A DNA stretch of 61,407 bases from contig NZ_CAKZOT010000003.1 of the NCBI RefSeq assembly GCF_937138205.1, positions 1-61,407 on the forward strand. The letters are read 5' to 3'. Positions 56,067-61,407 of this stretch are shown one piece after another (position 1 is the first letter of the stretch; every line of letters begins with the position of its first letter). Under the pieces are notes generated by a model, which saw nothing but the letters and a program-made list of their open reading frames with translations, did not search any database and was not told the DNA's origin. A program made the position numbers and the translations under genes. This DNA is from an uncultured Rhodospira sp. (GTDB taxonomy: Bacteria > Pseudomonadota > Alphaproteobacteria > Rhodospirillales > Rhodospirillaceae).

Positions 56067-56636
56067 ATGCAGGTCGAGGCGCTGGAGATCCCGGAGATCA
56101 AGATCATCCGGCCGAGGAAGTTCGGCGACCACCGCGGCTTCTTCTCCGAGACCTACAACAAAAAGGCCCTGGCCGACGCCGGCATTCACCTGGACTTCGT
56201 GCAGGACAACCATTCCATGTCGGCGACGCCGGGTACGCTGCGTGGCCTGCACTTCCAGATCCCGCCCATGGCCCAGGACAAACTGGTGCGCGTGGTCAAG
56301 GGCGCGGTGTTCGACGTGGCGGTAGATATTCGCACTGGCTCGCCCACCTACGGCAAATGGGTCGGCGCCACCATCAGCGCCGCCGAGTGGAACCAGATCC
56401 TGGTGCCGGTGGGGTTCGCGCACGGTTTCCTGACCCTGGAGCCGGACACCGAGGTCGAATACAAGGTCACCAACCTGTACGCCCCCGACTGCGACAAGGG
56501 CATCGCCTGGAACGACCCCGACCTGGGGATCACGTGGCCGCTGCCGGACGGACTCGACGCCCCGGTGCTGTCCGACAAGGACGGCCGCCAGCCGTTGCTG
56601 CGCGAGTGTCCGGACTGGTTCACGTTTGGAGCGTGA
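56067..56636 (+). CDS. rfbC: dTDP-4-dehydrorhamnose 3,5-epimerase
   Basis: A 189-residue cupin-fold epimerase. It has FGDHRGFFSETYNKKAL, GTLRGLHFQIPP (catalytic His region), VVKGAVFDVAVDIR and VPVGFAHGFLTLEPDTEVEY. ATG 56067 with GAGGGAGG upstream gives the normal start. It is divergent from rfbB-rfbD, with about 140 bases between the starts, so a shared regulatory region is likely. Confidence 0.97.
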   Translation: MQVEALEIPEIKIIRPRKFGDHRGFFSETYNKKALADAGIHLDFVQDNHSMSATPGTLRGLHFQIPPMAQDKLVRVVKGAVFDVAVDIRTGSPTYGKWVGATISAAEWNQILVPVGFAHGFLTLEPDTEVEYKVTNLYAPDCDKGIAWNDPDLGITWPLPDGLDAPVLSDKDGRQPLLRECPDWFTFGA

Positions 56637-56838
56637 TAGCCTGCACGCTGGCCGTCGGCACACGGGAAACGCGGCCAGCCGGTATCATACGAAGTCCGTT
56701 TGATCCGTTCCAGTTCGGTTGGCGTTGGCCGTCACCTCGCCCCGTTGGCTATCTGATTCATACACATCCAACGCCGCTGGTTTCCGCCAGAATCGTACAT
56801 CATGCCGGCGCGTGCGAATGGATCATCCGGTTTTCGGA

Positions 56839-57078
56839 TCACTGGCCTGCGTGGCCCCGGATGCGATCACGCAATGCCTCGAACCACGCCGCATCGGCCG
56901 GGGTATCTGGTTCGGACGCCGCGCCGGCCAGCAATAGGCCACGAAGGCGCTGCCTGTCGCGTTCCTTGCGGATCAGGTCATGAACAGAGTCGCTGCCGCT
57001 CTCGTATCCCCGTTCGGTCATCTGCTCGCCGACAAAGGCCGTCAGGTCCTCGGACAGGGAGACCGTCAGTCTGCTCAT
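56839..57078 (-). CDS. Orphan ribbon-helix-helix antitoxin, ParD-like
   Basis: A 79-residue protein. The start MSRLTVSLSEDLTAFVGEQM is typical of the ParD/CopG ribbon-helix-helix fold, followed by GYESGSDSVHDLIRKERDRQ, the dimer and DNA-binding helix. ParD normally precedes parE on the same strand with a short overlap. Downstream on the minus strand only a 38-codon frame with no ParE features is seen, so the partner is missing here. Confidence 0.82.
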   Translation of the reverse strand: MSRLTVSLSEDLTAFVGEQMTERGYESGSDSVHDLIRKERDRQRLRGLLLAGAASEPDTPADAAWFEALRDRIRGHAGQ

Positions 57079-57202
57079 TGCGTAGGTCCCTCCCTCGCCA
57101 ACGTCGTGCCACTGGCGATATGGGGATCGGTGATGGGTGGGGCGAGCCTTTGGCGGAGCGGGACGGGATCGTCGCCCCGCTCCGCCCCGCCGGACGCCGG
57201 TT

Positions 57203-58798
57203 TTACTCCACCGTCACATACTTCAGCTCAAAGATGTTGTCGGCGCGCTGGTGCAGGTCGATCGACTCCTTCTTGCCCCAGGACAGCGGCTGCTGGTGCA
57301 GCGGGATGTAGCCCCAGTCGTCCTTCACGATCGAATACGCCTCGGTGATCATGGCCTGACGCTTCTCGGGGTCGATCTCGCTCTGGATGGCGTGGGCCAG
57401 TTCGTCGACGCGCGGATTGCAGTAGCCGCCCAGATTGAACTTGCCCTGCCCTTCCTCGCGGCAGGACATCAGGTCGCGCAACGGGTTGTGGGCGTCCAGG
57501 CTGGAGGGCGTCCAGCCCAGCAGGTAGAAGCTGGTCTCGAAGGCCAGCACCTTGGCGAAGTACTTGCTCTTCGGTTGCGCCAGCAGGTTCACCTGGACCC
57601 CGACCTTGGCCAGCATCCCGGCCACTGCCTGACAGATGGCCTCGTCGTTGACATAGCGGTTGTTGGGGCAGTCCATGCCGATCTCGAAGCCGTCCGGATA
57701 GCCGGCCTCGGCCAGCAGTTCCTTCGACCGCTCCGGATCGAACGCCGGGCGGTCGTTCAATGCCGGATCAAAGCCGTTGATCTGCGGCCCGATCAGCAGC
57801 GCCGCCGGATAGCTGTTGCCGCGCATGATCTTCTGCTTGATGGCCTGGATGTCGATGGCGCGGTAGAAGGCCTCGCGCACGCGCGGGTCCTGCAGCGGAT
57901 TGGCGTCGGTCACACTGCCCTCGAACATGGTGTCGCGCCACTGGTCCATGCCCAGGAAGACGGTGCGCGTTTCGGGGCCGGCCAGCATCTCGACGCCGGG
58001 GGCGGCCTCAACGCGGGGCGCGTCCTGCAGCGGCACCGGATAGACGAGGTCCATTTCGCCCGACAACAGGGCGGCGACACGGGTGGCGTCGCTGGTGATG
58101 GGGGTGAAGATGGCCTCGGTGATGTTGTGGGTCGCCTCGTCCCACCAGTCCGGGTTCGGGACGAACACGGTGCGCACGTCCGGCTGGCGCTCGGTCACCA
58201 TGAACGGGCCGGTGCCGTTGGCGTGGCGGGTGGCGTAGTTCTCCTCGCCCGCCTTGACGCTGGCCGGTTCGACCGCGTCGTGCTCCTCGGCCCATTCCTG
58301 GTCCATGATGTACAGATCGGTCATGTCCGACGTCAGGATCGGATAGGGCGTCTTGGTGACGATGTCGACGGTGAAGTCGTCGATCTTGCGCACCTCTTCC
58401 ACGGCGGCGACACGGCTGGACATGTCGGAGCCCGGCTTCGCCGCCCGTTCCAGCGAGAACACGACATCGTCGGCGGTGAACGGGTTGCCGTTGTGGAACG
58501 TGACGCCCTCGCGCAGGTGGAAGCGCCAGGTGGTGGGATCGACGATCTCCCAGGATTCGGCCAGGGCGGGCTCGATGCCCAGGTCCTTGTCGCGGCGCAC
58601 CAGCCCCTCGAACACGTTGCTGAGGGTGCCGAGCGTGTGGGTCTCGTTCAGCACATAGGGCTCCAGCGCCTGGAAGTCGCCCTGGAAGGCCCAGCGGAAC
58701 GTCTCGGCCTGGGCGGGGGCGGCGGCGGCGCCAAGGGCCGCGGCCAGCGCGCCGGCGGCGAGCACGGGCGCCGAACGGCGCGGGGCGGGGATGGGCAT
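57203..58798 (-). CDS. ABC transporter solute-binding protein, family 5
   Basis: A 531-residue periplasmic binding protein for peptides, nickel or other solutes. It has a signal peptide (about residues 8-32, ending APAQAETF) and the family-5 layout: FRWAFQGDFQALEPYVLNE at the start, then ALAESWEIVDPTTWRFHLRE, GVTFHNGNPFTADDVVFSLE and the second lobe. ATG 58798 has CAGGAGGAAA upstream. No permease or ATPase is nearby, so it may serve a transporter encoded elsewhere. Confidence 0.92.
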   Translation of the reverse strand: MPIPAPRRSAPVLAAGALAAALGAAAAPAQAETFRWAFQGDFQALEPYVLNETHTLGTLSNVFEGLVRRDKDLGIEPALAESWEIVDPTTWRFHLREGVTFHNGNPFTADDVVFSLERAAKPGSDMSSRVAAVEEVRKIDDFTVDIVTKTPYPILTSDMTDLYIMDQEWAEEHDAVEPASVKAGEENYATRHANGTGPFMVTERQPDVRTVFVPNPDWWDEATHNITEAIFTPITSDATRVAALLSGEMDLVYPVPLQDAPRVEAAPGVEMLAGPETRTVFLGMDQWRDTMFEGSVTDANPLQDPRVREAFYRAIDIQAIKQKIMRGNSYPAALLIGPQINGFDPALNDRPAFDPERSKELLAEAGYPDGFEIGMDCPNNRYVNDEAICQAVAGMLAKVGVQVNLLAQPKSKYFAKVLAFETSFYLLGWTPSSLDAHNPLRDLMSCREEGQGKFNLGGYCNPRVDELAHAIQSEIDPEKRQAMITEAYSIVKDDWGYIPLHQQPLSWGKKESIDLHQRADNIFELKYVTVE

Positions 58799-58965
58799 GA
58801 CGTTTCCTCCTGATGCGATCATTGTACAGGCGGTCGGAAGTATCCGACGGAATACCGCATGGCGCCACCCCATGAATCGCACCCGACCCGACCCTTTACG
58901 CTCCGGCCCGCGCCGACTATGGTCCTCTGCCCTCACGAATTGGCCCTAGAGACGGAGACACCCCC

Positions 58966-60088
58966 ATGCGCGCCGAGGCGCAAACGCTTGTCGATCAGAT
59001 CCAGCAGTCGATGGCGCTGCTGAGGAGGCATCTTTGACTGGGACAACGCGGTCAGACGCCTTGAGGAGCTGAACGCCCTGGTCGAGGACCCCACGCTGTG
59101 GGACAAGCCCGACGCGGCGCAAAAGCTGATGCGCGAGCGCACCCGTCTGGAGGAGGCCATCTCCGGCTTCCGCGACCTGGAGGCCAAGCTGGAGGACGCC
59201 CGCACCCTGATCGAGCTGGGCGAGGCCGAGGGGGACGAGGACAGCATCGGCGAAGGCGAGGAGGCCCTCCGGTCCCTGCGCGACGAGGCCGCCCGGCGCG
59301 AACTGGAAAGCCTGCTCTCGGGCGAGGCCGACGGCAACGACTGCTATCTGGAAATCAACGCCGGCGCCGGCGGCACCGAGGCCCAGGATTGGGCGCGCAT
59401 CATGCAGCGCATGTACGCGCGCTGGGCCGACTCCCAGGGCTACACGGTCGACTACGTCGAGGAAAGCGAGGGCGAGGAGGCCGGCATCAAGTCCTGCACC
59501 ATGCAGGTCAAGGGCACGAATGCCTACGGATGGCTGAAGACCGAAAGCGGCGTGCACCGGCTGGTGCGCATCTCGCCGTTCGACAGCTCGGCGCGGCGCC
59601 ACACCAGTTTCGCCTCCGTCTGGGTCTATCCCGTGATCGACGACAGCATCGAGATCGAGATCCAGGAGAAGGACTGCCGCATCGACACCTACCGGGCCTC
59701 CGGCGCCGGCGGTCAGCACGTCAACCGCACCGACAGCGCGGTGCGAATCACCCACATGCCCTCGGGCATCGTCGTGCAGTGCCAGTCGGAACGCTCGCAG
59801 CACCAGAACCGGCACCACGCGTGGAACATGCTGCGCGCGCGGTTGTACGAAGCGGAACTGCAACGCCGCGAGGCGGAGGCGCAGGCGCTGGCCGATTCCA
59901 AGACGGACATCGGCTGGGGCCACCAGATTCGGTCCTACGTGCTGCAGCCCTATCAGATGATCAAGGACCTGCGCACCGGGGTCGAGACGTCGGACACCCA
60001 GGGTGTGCTGGACGGCGACCTGGACCGCTTCATGGCCGCCGCCCTGGCCGCGCGGGTCGAGGCCAAGACCGACGCGACGGCGGGGTAA
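58966..60088 (+). CDS. prfB: Peptide chain release factor 2, with programmed +1 frameshift
   Basis: The frame from ATG 58966 runs 23 codons to TGA at 59035-59037. The stop is embedded in CTT TGA C and preceded by AGGAGG, three bases before the CTT codon. This is the classic RF2 autoregulatory site: slow reading of UGA by low RF2 lets the ribosome slip +1 to GAC. The shifted frame continues to 60088 and encodes the rest of RF2, with SPF ([15 protein letters not shown]) for stop recognition and GGQ ([16 protein letters not shown]) for peptidyl hydrolysis. The product is about 373 residues, the normal length. Confidence 0.97.
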
Positions 60089-60347
60089 TGGGCGTTCCCG
60101 CCGTCGGCAACGACATTATGCTTTTCTTTGTAGACACATGATGCAAGTCTCAGGCCTCAGGGTGCACCGTCGTGTCGCGCTTCGATGCGGCGCAGTCCTG
60201 CAGGGCCGGCCTCGGGCTGCTTTGCCTTCGCCGCGCGATTAAAAAATGCGGGACTCCTGTGTGTCTCGCTGTGTCGTTCCTCGTGTCCTCGAAGGCCATC
60301 GCCTCCATGCTCAGCCGTGCCTCAGACGCCCGGATGGACCTGGTCCC

Positions 60348-61246
60348 ATGCTGAGTTGGATCGCCGGTATCGCGGGCGGGGTGCTGGCGCTCTATCTGGC
60401 CGGCGGGGCCTACCTGTGGGCCTTTCAGGAGAGTTTTCTGTTCGCCCCCGGACCACCCCCGCCGCCGCCGTCCGAAACCGAGGCGCCGGAACTGCGGCCC
60501 GTGACGCTGACCACGGCGGACGGGCTGGGCCTGACCTCGTGGTACGCGCCGCCCACCGAACACGGCCTGATCATCGTCTATTTCCACGGCAACGCGGGCA
60601 ACATGGCCGGGCGCGCCTACAAGGCGCGCGACCTGCTGGACGCGGGCTATGGCGTCCTGATGGTGGGCTACCGGGGGTATAACGGCAACCCGGGCACACC
60701 GGGACAGGACGGGTTCCGGCTGGACGGACAGGCCGCGCTGGACTGGCTGGACGCGCAGGGCATCGACGCGGCCCGGCGGGTGCACTACGGCGAGTCCATC
60801 GGCTCCGCCACGGCCCTGCCGCTGGCTGTCGAGCGGGGCGCCGCCGCCGTGGTGCTGGAAGGGGCCTTCACGTCCATTGTGGCCATGGCCCGGCGTCAGT
60901 ACCCCATCTATCCGGCGTCCTGGCTGCTGCGTCATCCGTTCGACAACCTGGAGGCCGTGCGCGCCCTTCGCGCGCCGCTCTTGGTCATGCATGGGGCACG
61001 GGACGATCTGGTGCCGCTGGAGATGGCCTACACGCTGGGGGAAAACGCCCTGGACGCCGGCAACAGCCGCAGCGACGTCGTCGTCTTTGCCGAGGGCACG
61101 CACGTCGACCTGTTCGAACATGGGGCGGCGGGCCGCGTGCGGGCGTTCCTGGACGCCCATGTGCCGCAGTCCGTCGGCGCGCCGCGCGGACCCCGCGCCC
61201 TGTTTCCCGAGCAGGATGAAGAAGACGCCTCCGGCGCGCGAAACTG
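60348..61246 (+). CDS. Membrane-anchored alpha/beta hydrolase
   Basis: A 299-residue serine hydrolase with an N-terminal membrane segment (about residues 4-26) and a Pro-rich linker (35-42). The hydrolase core has VYFHGNAGNMAGRAYKAR (oxyanion HGN), GYRGYNGNPG, the nucleophile Ser150 in HYGESIGSATAL, Asp219/220 in MHGARDDLVP and His252 in FAEGTHVDLF. It resembles the ABHD13/YsgG-like group of membrane-bound hydrolases, whose substrates are not known. The ATG at 60348 is preferred; longer in-frame starts add an Arg/Cys-rich leader without features. A repeat follows. Confidence 0.88.
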
Positions 61247-61285
61247 ACGGGTGTGCGTTACACCGGCGCGCGGGCCAGCCAGCTC

Positions 61286-61395
61286 GTAGGGTGCGTCTGA
61301 CCGCCGCGAACGCGGCGGGCGACGCACCGCCTCGCGGCCGTCGCGGCCACCTGGTGCGTCGTCGGCGGCGTCGCCGCCTCCAGACGCACCCTACG
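61286..61395. repeat. Palindromic repeat of the GTAGGGTGCG family, single copy
   Basis: It begins GTAGGGTGCGTCTGACCGCC and ends CTCCAGACGCACCCTACG, so its ends are inverted copies of each other, with GACGCACC and GGTGCGTCGTC arms inside. The same ends and internal motif occur in the block at 21490-21758. It lies 39 bases after the hydrolase gene and could act as its terminator. Confidence 0.85.
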
Positions 61396-61407
61396 ACGGC
61401 TGCGAAC

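Noticed and set aside
59129-60088. prfB as a 319-codon gene starting at 59129
   Set aside because: The true RF2 N-terminus lies upstream in the other frame, joined by the frameshift site at 59032-59038.
1-61407. tRNA, rRNA or integrase-linked attachment sites
   Set aside because: I did not see a cloverleaf with GTTCGA-type loop in a plausible context or an integrase or transposase gene. This was reading by eye; a covariance-model search would settle it.

Overview
The window is about 61 kb of GC-rich, densely coding bacterial chromosome, read from one end to the other without rRNA, tRNA, phage or transposase genes that I can recognise. Gene content (a chemotaxis trio, two DUF2336 proteins, an Amt-type transporter, a TRAP-independent tricarboxylate (Tct) system, hypCDE, a VPLPA-type sorted protein, a TPR-sulfotransferase, prfB/lepA/alaS/argDF/asd housekeeping genes) fits an alphaproteobacterium, most plausibly of the Rhodospirillales. 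That assignment is inference from family content, not from a marker-gene comparison.

Layout. 0-3 kb: the tail of an unseen gene, a small membrane-anchored protein and a TPR-sulfotransferase. 3-12.5 kb: alaS, then a single-domain response regulator, cheB, cheR, a racemase-family gene and a large ammonium-transporter/chemoreceptor fusion (Amt-MCP). The 5' end of the fusion gene, including its promoter region, ribosome binding site and first 22 codons, is present a second time in inverted orientation just upstream of alaS, joined to a small piece of the 3' part of an amt gene; this is a broken amt copy. 12.5-18.4 kb (mostly minus strand): asd, a cell-wall hydrolase, an EF-hand/coiled-coil protein, a DUF3137 protein and a LysR regulator. 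18.5-24.2 kb: a polyamine-type ABC importer (two permeases, Tat-exported binding protein, no ATPase), a tandem repeat block, an AT-rich patch and a conventional chemoreceptor. 24.5-29.9 kb (minus): a degenerate patatin-like protein, a VapBC45-like toxin-antitoxin pair, an MNT nucleotidyltransferase with only a remnant of its HEPN partner, and lepA. 30-37.3 kb (plus): DUF2336 protein, tctCBA, a papain-like C70-type protease, an MFS transporter and msrA. 37.3-43.3 kb: LpoA-like lipoprotein, dusA, a DUF4160/DUF2442 pair, hemW and a DUF6134 protein. 43.5-50.8 kb: second DUF2336 protein, VPLPA-CTERM protein, ABC ATPase, zinc-finger protein and hypCDE. 50.9-61.4 kb: a beta-helix-tipped small protein, argF-argD, rfbD-rfbB and divergent rfbC, an orphan RHH antitoxin, a family-5 solute-binding protein, prfB with its programmed frameshift and a membrane-anchored alpha/beta hydrolase.

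How the genes fit together. The most coherent functional theme is taxis: a CheY-like protein, CheB and CheR sit directly upstream of a receptor whose input domain is a complete ammonium channel (both pore histidines and the Phe/Trp gate residues are kept) and whose output is an MCP signalling hairpin; a second receptor lies 10 kb away. CheA and CheW are not in the window. The other theme is decay and mobility at small scale: inverted duplication, truncated HepT, a nucleophile-less patatin, a racemase without its first cysteine, an orphan ParD, and two families of dispersed palindromic repeats. All comparisons between repeats were made by eye.
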